This document shows positions 26,620 through 34,672 of a DNA stretch of 64,000 nt, piece by piece (within the stretch, counting starts at the first letter, position 1; each line of letters starts with the position of its first letter). The translations under genes and the position numbers were made by a program. Source of the stretch: Eubacterium ventriosum (lineage in GTDB: Bacteria; Bacillota; Clostridia; Lachnospirales; Lachnospiraceae); the NCBI RefSeq assembly GCF_025150745.1, contig NZ_CP102282.1, forward strand, positions 1 to 64,000, in the 5' to 3' direction. Below the pieces are notes generated by a model. The model did not search any database. It had not been told where the DNA came from and was given only the letters and a program-made list of their open reading frames with translations.

Positions 26620-27003
26620 ATGATTAAACGAAGCGTTCAAAGAGAACTCATCCGAAATAATCTGGCACATCGTACAGATCATCCAACCGCTGATATGGTT
26701 TATCAGAGTATTCGCGAAGAACTTCCTAATATAAGCTTGGGAACAGTATATCGCAATCTTAGATTTTTGGTAGATCAGGGTGATGCTCTTTCACTGAAAC
26801 TTGGTGATGGCAAGGAGCACTTTGATGGCAATGTTAATCCACACTTCCATTTCATATGCACACAGTGCGGATGTGTCGATGACATATTTATGCCGTCAAT
26901 TGACGAAATCTGTACTATTGCTGCTCAGTACTATAGTGGTAACATCAAAGGACACAGTACTTATTTCTACGGTACTTGCCCTAAGTGCAAAACCAAACAC
27001 TAA
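26620..27003 (+). CDS. perR: PerR-type Fur-family peroxide-responsive repressor
   Basis: A 127-residue Fur-family repressor: an N-terminal winged helix (residues ~1-75, LGTVYRNLRFLVDQG is the recognition region), then a metal-binding dimerization domain with HFHFICTQCG (~residues 84-93) and CPKCKTKH at the C-terminus. The two CXXC pairs hold structural zinc. Start chosen after GAGGTAAAC. The gene immediately precedes a rubrerythrin, a typical PerR target, and has a matching palindrome in its own promoter, so peroxide sensing fits better than iron (Fur) or zinc (Zur) control. Confidence 0.88.
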   Translation: MIKRSVQRELIRNNLAHRTDHPTADMVYQSIREELPNISLGTVYRNLRFLVDQGDALSLKLGDGKEHFDGNVNPHFHFICTQCGCVDDIFMPSIDEICTIAAQYYSGNIKGHSTYFYGTCPKCKTKH

Positions 27004-27065
27004 GTGTATTTCATAAAAGGTTTTATATTAACAATATTATTTTTAAAATTTAGGAGGAAAAAAAG

Positions 27066-27611
27066 ATGGCAAAATTTGTATGTTCAGTATGTGGTTATGT
27101 TCATGAAGGAGATTCAGCACCAGAAAAGTGCCCAGTTTGTGGTGTTCCAGCAGAAAAATTCACAAAGGTAGAAGAAGGCGAAAAGACATGGGCTGCAGAA
27201 CATGTAGTTGGTGTAGCACAGGGTGCTAGCGAAGACATTATTGCAGACTTAAGAGCAAACTTTGAAGGAGAATGTTCAGAAGTAGGTATGTATCTTGCAA
27301 TGGCAAGAGTTGCTCATAGAGAAGGATATCCTGAAATCGGATTATACTGGGAAAAAGCAGCTTACGAAGAAGCTGAACACGCTGCAAAATTTGCAGAATT
27401 ACTTGGTGAAGTTGTAACAAACAGCACAAAGAAAAACTTAGAAATGAGAGTTGAAGCAGAAAACGGCGCTACAGCAGGAAAATTCGACCTTGCAAAGAGA
27501 GCAAAAGCTGCAAACCTTGATGCAATCCATGACACAGTACATGAAATGGCAAGAGACGAAGCAAGACACGGCAAAGCATTTGAAGGATTATTGAAAAGAT
27601 ACTTTGGTTAA
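27066..27611 (+). CDS. rbr: Reverse rubrerythrin (rubredoxin domain at the N-terminus)
   Basis: A 181-residue non-haem iron protein. Residues 1-38 are a rubredoxin-like domain ([10 protein letters not shown] and CPVCG), and the rest is a four-helix diiron domain with [16 protein letters not shown] and [11 protein letters not shown] glutamate/histidine ligands. The reversed domain order matches the clostridial revRbr that reduces hydrogen peroxide and oxygen in the NADH peroxidase pathway. ATG follows AGGAGG. It sits 62 bases after perR. Its last 68 bases are duplicated at 31235-31302, which marks an integration site, and the gene has kept an intact end. Confidence 0.94.
   Translation: MAKFVCSVCGYVHEGDSAPEKCPVCGVPAEKFTKVEEGEKTWAAEHVVGVAQGASEDIIADLRANFEGECSEVGMYLAMARVAHREGYPEIGLYWEKAAYEEAEHAAKFAELLGEVVTNSTKKNLEMRVEAENGATAGKFDLAKRAKAANLDAIHDTVHEMARDEARHGKAFEGLLKRYFG
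27544..27611. repeat. attL-like site: 3' end of the rubrerythrin gene
   Basis: The last 68 bases of rbr, starting AAATGGCAAGAG and ending CTTTGGTTAA, recur at 31235-31302 with a single T-to-C change. As the copies flank a small element with a tyrosine recombinase, this is read as the left attachment site. The intact gene end shows that the element restores the coding sequence on integration. Confidence 0.75.
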
Positions 27612-27747
27612 TTACGAGCAACGTTAAAATAAATAGCTTACACCTGGGAGTTTACTCACAAAGGTGTAAGCTATTTTATTTTAATGTTGTGACAATCTCC
27701 AGCGAAAAGAAGCGAAGCGGATTTGAGCTGGAGGTTGCTCGTAATTA
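27609..27747. repeat. Palindromic element with two nested hairpins (includes the rbr terminator)
   Basis: Outer arms TAATTACGAGCAAC (27609-27622) and GTTGCTCGTAATTA (27734-27747) pair perfectly. Inside are hairpin 1 (AAATAGCTTACACCT 27631-27645 with AGGTGTAAGCTATTT 27662-27676, followed by T-rich sequence and able to act as the rbr terminator) and hairpin 2 (CTCCAGC...GCTGGAG, about 27696-27732). This gives a three-way-junction shape. The right half recurs at about 33002-33058. Confidence 0.8.
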
Positions 27748-27774
27748 TAAGCTACTTTTTATTTTATACTTATT

Positions 27775-27877
27775 GGGCGACAGCCCTCCATGAAATAGCC
27801 CGTAGGGCTATGAATGGCTCGGCTTGCGCTATTGAAATTTGTCTGTATTGTTAGCTTATTTTCTTAAATACAATTGA
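27775..27877. repeat. 103-bp structured repeat, copy 1
   Basis: Starts GGGCGACAGCCCTCCATG and ends in TACAATTGA. A second full-length copy lies at 33147-33249 and a partial one at about 32913-32987. It contains short internal palindromes (GGGCGACAGCCC, TAGCCCGTAGGGCTA). Beside the second copy it forms the 3' region of a small toxin gene, so it is probably the 3' untranslated region/terminator of that toxin family. Confidence 0.8.
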
Positions 27878-27957
27878 CTTCTTATGCTATATTTGCTAGT
27901 ATAAAAATAGAAAAGGTGCTACCGATAGACGGTTAGCCCTGTATAATATGATTGTTT

Positions 27958-28000
27958 AAAAAAGTAACCACACTATTGCAAGACTGGCGGTTACTTTTTT
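27958..28000. terminator. Bidirectional terminator
   Basis: AAAAAAGTAACC (27958-27969) and GGTTACTTTTTT (27989-28000) form a perfect 12-bp stem with a 19-base loop. It ends the convergent zinc-ribbon gene (stop at 28011) and any RNA coming from the toxin-like remnant at 27900-27950. Confidence 0.85.
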
Positions 28001-28010
28001 AGTGTTTTAA

Positions 28011-29144
28011 TTACCACTTATATCCACATGAAGTACATGTCATTGTTTTCCCAAAATTACTACCAAAAATTCCAAACAACCCTATTGATGTTGCCTTTTG
28101 TTTTGTTGTAATTTTCCTTACAGTTTCTTTACCACAAACAGGACATTTTGCTCCCTCTACCTGATTTGGTACTTTCAATTTTTGATGTAAAATTTCAGTT
28201 TTCTGCTGTATATCCTCCATCATTTTGATTACTTCTTGATTTCCATACTTCTTTTCATAGCATTCTTCTTCATATTGAACTAATCTTTTTTCAGTATCAC
28301 TAATAGTATACTGAAAAGTTTTGTCATAAGCCTCTGCAAACTCACTATTAATATCATAAATACGTTGTTTCGCTCTACATTCTTTTTTCCATAATTCTAT
28401 ATACTCCTTTACAGTAGTATCATCAAAATTAATTTTTTTATCAAATTCAAACCATTTATTACTTGTATAGTCTGGATATCCCTTGATAATATTATGAGAA
28501 CACAATTCCTTTAAAGCAACATCTATTGCTCCACAGTCATTATATATTATATTATCTTCCCTATTTGCATTTGAAGTCATAATTCCATACTCTCCTAGTG
28601 GTTTTTCTGATTCATTTAATGCTGAAAGTATAACATAATATTGGAATACACTATATACATCTATACTATAATCATACTCATAATCTTTATTTCTTTGCTC
28701 ACAATACATCCCCATATTCTTATCAAACCAATTATCCAATTTTTCCTCATTTTCGTTATAATATTTATATCTATGCCAACGTGCGTTCTCTCCCATAAAA
28801 TACGCATAATCAAGTTCTGGTGTATCCGAAATTTCTTTACAATGTGATAACTCTATCTTGTCGAATGCAGCGCTCCAAGCTTGGAGCGACTCTAAATTGT
28901 TAACATTCAGTTCATCTTTAGGAAATTTAATATTATTATAATTCATTATTAATTTTGCTTTCTTCTCACCTATACTCCAATCAACATACGCATATTCGAA
29001 CTCATAATCATAATCTAGCATTTTCATATTATTATATTCTTCTTTTATCCGTTTTAAAGTCGGCATAGGATACCCACACTTAGGGCAACTTTCCGCACTA
29101 CTAGAAACCATCGCATTACATTCTGGACATTTTATTAAAGCCAT
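28011..29144 (-). CDS. Protein with N- and C-terminal zinc ribbons, unknown function
   Basis: A 377-residue protein. Residues ~5-25 form a zinc ribbon ([19 protein letters not shown]) and residues ~338-376 a second one ([12 protein letters not shown], then CTSCGYKW). Between them lies a ~300-residue acidic, Tyr- and Glu-rich helical domain with no recognisable catalytic motif. No membrane helix. It is the largest cargo gene of the rbr-inserted element. ATG follows GGAGG. Function unknown; accessory location allows but does not prove a defence role. Confidence 0.6.
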
Positions 29145-29171
29145 TATCTTTCCTCCTCTTTTTTCAATTTT

Positions 29172-29384
29172 TTATTGTTTCTCAAGTTTTAACGCCTCTG
29201 CTTTGCTTTTAAAGCACACACCACATATATGTCCCTTTTCCATGTCACCTTCATAATAATTCTCTGCATCTTCATATTTGTCAAACCATTTTTGATTCGA
29301 TTTTTTCATTCTCTTTGCTGCATAACACAAATCTAATCCATTATGAATTGTCTTTTTGTCTAAATTTAACAAGTACCTTTTCAT
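29172..29384 (-). CDS. Small hypothetical protein, 70 residues
   Basis: A short basic protein with a single CGVC pair near residues 54-57 (HICGVCFKSKAEA) and a Lys/Tyr-rich first half. Could bind a metal or form a redox pair, but no family is recognised. Located 27 bases downstream of nothing else than the element's zinc-ribbon gene on the same strand, so the two may be co-transcribed with this gene first. AAGGAGA precedes the start. Confidence 0.55.
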   Translation of the reverse strand: MKRYLLNLDKKTIHNGLDLCYAAKRMKKSNQKWFDKYEDAENYYEGDMEKGHICGVCFKSKAEALKLEKQ

Positions 29385-29529
29385 GAATTATGTTCTCCTT
29401 TGTTTTCGCTATATATGATAGTTTAAATTATATTACTTATTATGACTTGTGTCAATCGCATTACGCTATTGCCACAAGGTTTATTCTATGTTTAATTCAC
29501 TCTACAATTATTGTATGGAGGTGGTTATA

Positions 29530-29754
29530 TTGAAACCTGAATACAAACATTTATACGAAAAATTTGGCTTAAACGTTGTGTATTATAGAAAGAGAGAAAA
29601 ACTTACTCAACTTCAATTAGCCGAACTTGTTGATATTGACAGAAGTCATATAAGTGCCATTGAACTAGGAAAAGTTGGAGTGTCTTTTGATGTTATCTTC
29701 AAACTTTGTGATGTACTAAAAATAACGCCAAAGGAATTATTTGATTTTAGATAA
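29530..29754 (+). CDS. XRE-family helix-turn-helix regulator
   Basis: A 74-residue Cro/CI-type DNA-binding protein. The helix-turn-helix spans residues ~14-65: LTQLQLAELVDIDRSHISAIE, cut here as LTQLQLAELV and DRSHISAIELGK. The start is taken as the TTG at 29530, preceded by GGAGGTGG with proper spacing; longer in-frame reading has no site. It diverges from the small-protein/zinc-ribbon pair and likely represses that promoter or the integrase. Confidence 0.8.
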   Translation: MKPEYKHLYEKFGLNVVYYRKREKLTQLQLAELVDIDRSHISAIELGKVGVSFDVIFKLCDVLKITPKELFDFR

Positions 29755-29779
29755 AACTAATCAATACAATATGCAAAAG

Positions 29780-29830
29780 AAAACTAGGAAAGCCACAAAG
29801 ATTTTATTCTTATGCAACTTTCCTAGTTTT
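29780..29830. terminator. Bidirectional terminator between the XRE gene and the integrase
   Basis: AAAACTAGGAAAG (29780-29792) and CTTTCCTAGTTTT (29818-29830) form a perfect 13-bp stem between two convergent genes. Confidence 0.88.
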
Positions 29831-29842
29831 AATTTTAAATTA

Positions 29843-31063
29843 TTACACCCTTTCCAAATTCTTCAAGAGTTCATCAATTCCCTGCTTTGAAATACCTATA
29901 TAATACTTATGTGTTACTGAACTGCTACTATGCCCCATTTGATTGCAAAGCAAATGTTCGGGAGTATTTAAAGTAGCAAGAGTAGTACCATAAGTATGTC
30001 TTAAATAGTGATACTTGAAATCAATATGATATTTTTCTTTCAAAGTCCTTGTATGATACTTCATTGCATTTACTGTTTGCATTCTTCCGATTGGCATGGA
30101 ATTTACTAGTTCAAGAGAAGAAATTGTATTCCCTTGAATATCTTTTATGAGTGTTTGCTTTTGTTGTCTTAATTCTGCCAATTCTGTCTTATACTTTTCC
30201 TGCTGCTGCATTAGATTAGTAAAATATTCTTTCAGTTTACTACACATATATATTTTTCTTTTGGCATTTCTTGTTTTGAGTGGCACTAATTTTATCATTC
30301 CATTCTGATACTGCATTTGTCTGTCAATCGTAATAGTACCATTTTTTAAATCTATCTTATCCCACTTTAAACCAAAACACTCATTGATTCTCAATCCGCA
30401 ATACTTACCTAACAAATATGCGGTTTCTACATTCGTTCCTTTAAAATAATTATCTAACTGCTGCATTTCCTCTTTACTAAAAAATACAATGTTAGTTTCT
30501 TCATCAATCTTTAGCTTTGGCATATGTATTTTTGTATCTTTATTGGAACAAAGTTTATTATATTTATCTATGCTTAAATAATCTCTTGAATATGCTTGTC
30601 CGAAAATCAAATAGAACATTTTTAGAAATGATTGTGTATAAGAATATGCCCTATTATCTTCATAATAAAGTTCTGCCAAATAATCATTTATTTCGGCAAC
30701 AGATATATCATCAACATATCTGCTGCCGAATCTGTCTTTGATATGATTCTTCCATAAACTATCCTGCTTTTTTATGGTTGTATAGGCTTTCCCGCTCCTG
30801 CCATATTCGCAGTATTCTTCAAAGACTTCTTTGACTGTTTTTCTTGTTATTTCCTTTTGTGGCTCTTTCACTATTTGAGCCTATGCAATAGCAAGACTTC
30901 TAGCTCTAATTGCTTGTTTTTCTGTTTTAAACGGTTTCCCCTCTTCATTTCTTACTCTTCTTTGTGATTTTTTCTTGCCATTGACAGTAATTACAAATCT
31001 GTAACCCCAATAGCCATTCTCCAATTGAAATACTCCTTTGTTGTTATTTGTTGTTTTCTTCAT
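29843..31063 (-). pseudogene. Tyrosine recombinase/integrase interrupted by an in-frame amber codon
   Basis: The frame runs 406 codons with one TAG at 30881-30883 (codon 61), same frame on both sides. The first 60 residues form an AP2/Arm-like DNA-binding domain (YWGYRFVITVNGKKKSQRR). After the stop come the SAM-like core-binding domain and the catalytic domain: first Arg in GLRINE, HYLRHTYGT (H-x-x-R), GHSSSSVTHKYY (His and nucleophile Tyr). The nonsense codon separates the arm-binding domain from an intact catalytic part. A start at an internal Met (about 30871) could give a shortened enzyme, but no clear ribosome binding site is seen. It may also be a sequencing or strain-specific mutation. 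AGGTATTAAC precedes the full-length ATG. Confidence 0.85.
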
Positions 31064-31234
31064 GTTAATACCTCCAAAAAGTTGTCCTTTTATTATAGAA
31101 ACTTTTTAAAAGTTGTATTAACTTGTAACAAAATTGTTTTATAAACTGTCCGTTGAAACTTATAGAAAAGCCTTTGTTTATCGGATTCCCCCAATAAACC
31201 ATTTAAGAAATATACATATGATTGACCATTGCAT

Positions 31235-31302
31235 AAATGGCAAGAGACGAAGCAAGACACGGCAAAGCATTCGAAGGATTATTGAAAAGATACTTTGGTT
31301 AA
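31235..31302. repeat. attR-like site: duplicated rubrerythrin 3' end
   Basis: Sixty-eight bases match rbr 27544-27611 with one mismatch, up to and including the TAA. There is no rubrerythrin reading frame before it, so it is a fragment made by integration. It marks the right end of the element and the former downstream side of rbr. The 171 bases between the integrase start and this site hold no gene. Confidence 0.75.
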
Positions 31303-31407
31303 GCTACAAGCTGAGTAAGTGTAAAATAAAAGTAGTTGAATGAGGATGTTTGTACCGACCCCCAAAAGTTAGACCTAAAAATCTAACAATTGGAGGTCGA
31401 TATTTTT

Positions 31408-31989
31408 ATGGCAAAATACAGTTATGAATTCAAAAAGCAGGTTATTGAAGCATATCTTAGCGGTGAAGGTGGCTATAAATACTTAGCCAAACGATATGGT
31501 GTACCTGCCTGGTCAAACATTAAGAAATGGGTTCGGAATTATGAAACTCATGGTGACAAAGGACTTATGCGTTCGCGAAAACAAGATAAATACTCTTTTG
31601 AAAAGAAGCTTTCTGTTGTAGAATTATATTTAGCAAGTGAACTCTCATATCAGGAGCTGGCTCTTCGTGAAGGAATATATAATCCCTCTCAAATCTGTAA
31701 GTGGGTAAAGGATTTCCGGATCGCCGGTCCTGATGCATTGAGACCACATAAGAAAGGTCGCAGGAAAACATTGGGTACATCAAACAAAAAGTTAAATATT
31801 GAACAAGATACAACTACAGTTCCGGTTGATACCAGTACTGAACATGTAAAAGAACTTGAAGATGAAATTCTTAAGCTTAGAATAGAGAATGCATATTTAA
31901 AAGAACTGAGGAGGCTGCGTTTAGAGGAGGAAGCTCTTCTGAAAAAACAGCGAGAATCGTCCACAGCCTCCGGGGAGAATTCAAATTAA
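31408..31989 (+). CDS. IS3-family transposase OrfA
   Basis: A 193-residue protein with two helix-turn-helix units (residues ~5-50 and ~65-115, e.g. YLAKRYGVPAWSNIKKWV and QELALREGIYNPSQICKW) and a C-terminal coiled coil (~residues 145-185) with leucine heptads. It binds the IS ends. The ATG lies 11 bases after GGAGG. A run of six A (31942-31947, in CTGAAAAAACAG) near the end allows -1 slippage into the orfB frame. Confidence 0.9.
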   Translation: MAKYSYEFKKQVIEAYLSGEGGYKYLAKRYGVPAWSNIKKWVRNYETHGDKGLMRSRKQDKYSFEKKLSVVELYLASELSYQELALREGIYNPSQICKWVKDFRIAGPDALRPHKKGRRKTLGTSNKKLNIEQDTTTVPVDTSTEHVKELEDEILKLRIENAYLKELRRLRLEEEALLKKQRESSTASGENSN

Positions 31990-32030
31990 AAGACATTCTC
32001 GCAGTTGTTGGTTTTCCAAAGGCAACATAT

Positions 32031-32831
32031 ATGTATTGGCAAAAAAGATTTGATAGAGAAAATCCAGATATAGAATTAGAAGAAAAGATTCATGAAATAC
32101 ATAAATGTAACAAAGATTATGGCTACCGTCGCATGTGTGGTGAACTCCGCAATCAAGGCCATATCGTGAACAAGAAGAAGGTTCAACGCATCATGCAGAA
32201 ATATAATCTTCAGGTGATGTCATTTACGAGGAAGAGTCGTAAATATAGTTCTTACAAGGGTAGAATTGGAACGGTTGCTCCTAATAGAATCAAAAGAAGA
32301 TTTAATACACACATACCTCATCAGAAGATTACAACTGATACAACAGAGTTTAAATACTATGAAGTAGATTCTAAAGGTAAAATGACAATGCATAAGCTAT
32401 ATTTAGATCCATTCATGGATATGTTCAATGGTGAAATAATAAGTTATGGAATAGATAAACGTCCTTCAGCAGCAAATGTGATGAATGCACTAAATGAAGC
32501 CATTGAGGTAACTTCTGACTGCCCATTTCGAAGGACCTTTCACTCAGATCAAGGATGGGCATATCAGATGAAAGCTTATTCACATAGACTTAGAGAAGAG
32601 AAAATATTTCAAAGCATGTCACGAAAAGGTAATTGCCTTGATAATTCAGTCATGGAAAATTTCTTTGGTCTGCTTAAACAAGAAATATACCATGGAACTG
32701 TTTATTACAGTTATGAAGAATTGAAAACTGAAATTGAAAAATATATAAGATATTACAATGAAAAAAGAATTAAAGAAAAACTAGGATGGTTGAGTCCTGT
32801 CCAATACAGACTCAGCCTCTTGGTTGCATAA
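32031..32831 (+). CDS. IS3-family transposase OrfB (DDE integrase domain)
   Basis: The catalytic part. Seen from the first ATG it is 266 residues, but the -1 frame is open from the A6 slippery site at 31942, and the upstream portion (KLKDILAVVGFPKATYMY) is the normal OrfB N-terminus. The active product is therefore probably an OrfA-OrfB fusion made by programmed frameshifting. Catalytic residues: Asp in TTDTTEF, Asp in FHSDQGW, Glu in NSVMENFFG. All three are present and the frame is intact, so the IS could be active. Confidence 0.92.
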   Translation: MYWQKRFDRENPDIELEEKIHEIHKCNKDYGYRRMCGELRNQGHIVNKKKVQRIMQKYNLQVMSFTRKSRKYSSYKGRIGTVAPNRIKRRFNTHIPHQKITTDTTEFKYYEVDSKGKMTMHKLYLDPFMDMFNGEIISYGIDKRPSAANVMNALNEAIEVTSDCPFRRTFHSDQGWAYQMKAYSHRLREEKIFQSMSRKGNCLDNSVMENFFGLLKQEIYHGTVYYSYEELKTEIEKYIRYYNEKRIKEKLGWLSPVQYRLSLLVA

Positions 32832-32912
32832 AAAATGCGTAACAGATATTAAAACCTGTTACGCAATAAAAGTCTAACTTTTTGGGGTCACATCAGTTTA
32901 CATACTCAGGCA

Positions 32913-33058
32913 ACTACTTTTTATTTTATACTTATTGGGCGACAGCCCTCCATGAAATAGCCCGCAGGGCTATGAATGGCTCGGCTTATAAGTAACGTTA
33001 TGACAATCTCCAGCGAAAAGAAGCGAAGCGGATTTGAGCTGGAGGTTGCTCGTAATTA
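32913..33058. repeat. Partial copies of the two structured repeats found next to rbr
   Basis: About 32913-32987 repeats the region CTACTTTTTATTTTATAC...GGCTCGGCTT found at about 27752-27825. About 33002-33058 repeats GACAATCTCCAGCG...GCTCGTAATTA, the right half of the palindromic element at 27609-27747. The order of the two parts is reversed relative to the rbr copy. With the next repeat this makes up the gene-poor 32893-33536 interval. Confidence 0.75.
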
Positions 33059-33146
33059 TAGCTACAAATCAAGCAAATATGACTCAAAAGACTGCGAAAA
33101 AGAGTACTTGTATTCTTTTTCGTAGTTTTTTTAATTTATATTTATA

Positions 33147-33249
33147 GGGCGACAGCCCTCCATGAAATAGCCCGTAGGGCTATGAATGGCTCGGCTTGCG
33201 CTATTGAAATTTGTCTGTATTGTTAGCTTATTTTCTTAAATACAATTGA
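33147..33249. repeat. 103-bp structured repeat, copy 2
   Basis: Near-identical to 27775-27877 over its whole length. On the minus strand it starts inside the small toxin-like frame (TCAATTGTATTT) and continues through its stop to the hairpin GGGCTGTCGCCC. Confidence 0.8.
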
Positions 33250-33270
33250 AAGGATCTCAAAATCGCTCAT
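33223..33270 (-). pseudogene. Truncated type I holin-like toxin gene
   Basis: On the minus strand AAGGAGG lies ~10 bases before an ATG reading MSDFEILSIVFKKIS and stop. The first ten residues match the opening of the small putative holin-like toxins (Hol_Tox/TxpA-like, normally ~30 residues with one membrane helix) of Firmicute type I toxin-antitoxin loci; the hydrophobic middle is missing. Upstream on the same strand is a hairpin (CAGAGGG/CCCTCTG, 33323-33342) and the block AGGTGCTACC...GGTTAGTCC (33348-33380). A matching block lies at 27914-27939 in the opposite orientation relative to the shared repeat. Too short for a functional toxin; a decayed locus is inferred. Confidence 0.55.
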
Positions 33271-33482
33271 AAAGTCAAGCCCTCCTTTCCCAGATTTCCT
33301 CTTTAGAAGATTTCTATGTAATCAGAGGGTTCAGTCCCTCTGTTGAAGGACTAACCGCCTACCGTTTCTTGGTAGCACCTAGTGCAAGTCTATCAAATCC
33401 ATCAATAGAACTCAATGTTATTTTTCAACAAATCGTTTATATTTTGTCTTATTATTTATCTTTATTTTTTATGTTATGCAAA

Positions 33483-33525
33483 AAGTCCTCAATCCACAAC
33501 GCTTATGTTTGTAAATTGAGGACTT
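33483..33525 (-). terminator. Terminator of the Rpn-like gene
   Basis: AAGTCCTCAAT (33483-33493) and ATTGAGGACTT (33515-33525) form a perfect 11-bp stem; on the minus strand TTTTTGC follows. It lies 12 bases after the stop. Confidence 0.85.
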
Positions 33526-33536
33526 GTACTTTTTTG

Positions 33537-34487
33537 CTATTCTTTTTCCAACACTTCCATTATAGAATCAACATCATACTCAGGTGCGAATTTACTTGCA
33601 ACATTGCAAATTTTCTCAATAGTTGATACATCTTCTTCCAAATCATCAGCAATCTCTTCAATGGATTTATTTTTTACTAACTTCTTGCACACAAGCTTTA
33701 TTAGTTTTATTTTTTCTCCATTCGCTCTTCCAACTTCTAGTCCGTGTTGTTCCCCTTCCTCATAGAAATCTTCTTTCCAATGAGCCATTGTTTCTTCTTC
33801 GTTGTATTCTCTCCAAAGCATATCTTCTACCTCCGATCTATGATCCTGTAGAAATTCCTTTAATACATTATTGTCCAAACAATAATCAATGGCTTTTTTT
33901 ATTGCATCTTTCAATTCTAATGACTCTGCCAGGAATTCCTTTATCTTACTTACCATAATAGCATATTCTCTTAAAATTGAACACTTGGACATTAATTCTT
34001 CGTTATGTCCTGCATTTATGTTTAGCACTGTTGCAGTCCACTCAAATTCTCCATCCTTGCACGGAACCATAAATGCGTCTGACAGTTTCAGCACCTCCCT
34101 GTCAGGTCTTTTTTCATTGCCGTTGTAAAAAACATAATATTGAGGTGTAGGTATTTTAATTAATTTTCGACGAAAAACATCCAGATTGTTTCTCACTATG
34201 TAATCATTGTAAAGTTCTGCCGAATACCTGTAGCCTCTTAGTGGCATGTTATAACTCCATGTGCTTTGATGCTCATAAATAGCCATGTTCCAGTCTATAA
34301 TGCATGACACGTCATTTTTCATGTTCATGTAAAAAACATCATCTAATGTGTTTATTTCCAAATCATCCGGATTTGTATAATTACTGTCATTTAATGCATT
34401 ATATAATTCCAATAAGTTACCTTTGTTCTTTTCGTATCCAAATAGTTTTCTGAATACTCTGTCTTTGTGTTTTTTGCTTCCTTCCAT
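33537..34487 (-). CDS. Rpn/PD-(D/E)XK family nuclease-like protein
   Basis: A 316-residue protein of the group annotated as Rpn family recombination-promoting nuclease or PD-(D/E)XK putative transposase, abundant in Lachnospiraceae. The core (residues ~40-150) has the family pattern VSCIIDWNMAIYEHQSTWS, where the Asp and Glu-x-Gln stand for the metal-binding D...E-x-Q site, followed by MPLRGYRYSAELY and PQYYVFYNG. The C-terminal third is a charged helical tail with an EEGEQHGLEVGRANGEK linker. Ends in an own terminator. It borders the Ssp cluster, but many such genes are scattered, so a link is unproven. Confidence 0.8.
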   Translation of the reverse strand: MEGSKKHKDRVFRKLFGYEKNKGNLLELYNALNDSNYTNPDDLEINTLDDVFYMNMKNDVSCIIDWNMAIYEHQSTWSYNMPLRGYRYSAELYNDYIVRNNLDVFRRKLIKIPTPQYYVFYNGNEKRPDREVLKLSDAFMVPCKDGEFEWTATVLNINAGHNEELMSKCSILREYAIMVSKIKEFLAESLELKDAIKKAIDYCLDNNVLKEFLQDHRSEVEDMLWREYNEEETMAHWKEDFYEEGEQHGLEVGRANGEKIKLIKLVCKKLVKNKSIEEIADDLEEDVSTIEKICNVASKFAPEYDVDSIMEVLEKE

Positions 34488-34672
34488 AAACTCTCCTTTA
34501 GTTTATTCCGGGACAGCATAATATAACTAATACCTATATGGAGTCAGTAAATTAAAAAGCGAACAAGCTCATGTCACTTTTTAATTGTATTTATAATTAT
34601 ACATATATTATGGAAGTTTGCAACAATAAATTTATATAATTTGTTATTTAACATAATATTATCTTTAATCAT

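Larger units (their letters stand above)
27544..31302. mobile_element. Small integrative element inserted in the 3' end of rubrerythrin
   Basis: Bounded by a 68-bp direct duplication of the rbr 3' end. It carries structured repeats, a double zinc-ribbon protein, a 70-residue protein, an XRE regulator and a tyrosine recombinase gene close to the right end, a usual place for integrases. At about 3.7 kb and without transfer genes it is either a degenerate island or a satellite element. Its integrase is interrupted by an amber codon. The exact crossover point inside the 68-bp repeats cannot be told. Confidence 0.75.
31351..32892 (+). mobile_element. IS3-family insertion sequence
   Basis: About 1.54 kb. 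The left end TGTACCGACCCCCAAAAG and the complement of the right end TGTGACCCCAAAAAG are imperfect terminal inverted repeats that continue through TTAGAC. Inside are orfA and orfB in overlapping frames. An internal hairpin (TGCGTAACAG 32836-32845 with CTGTTACGCA 32856-32865) lies just before the right end and may terminate transcription. No clear target duplication was found at the chosen ends, so the outermost bases are approximate. It lies 48 bases right of the attR-like site. Confidence 0.85.
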
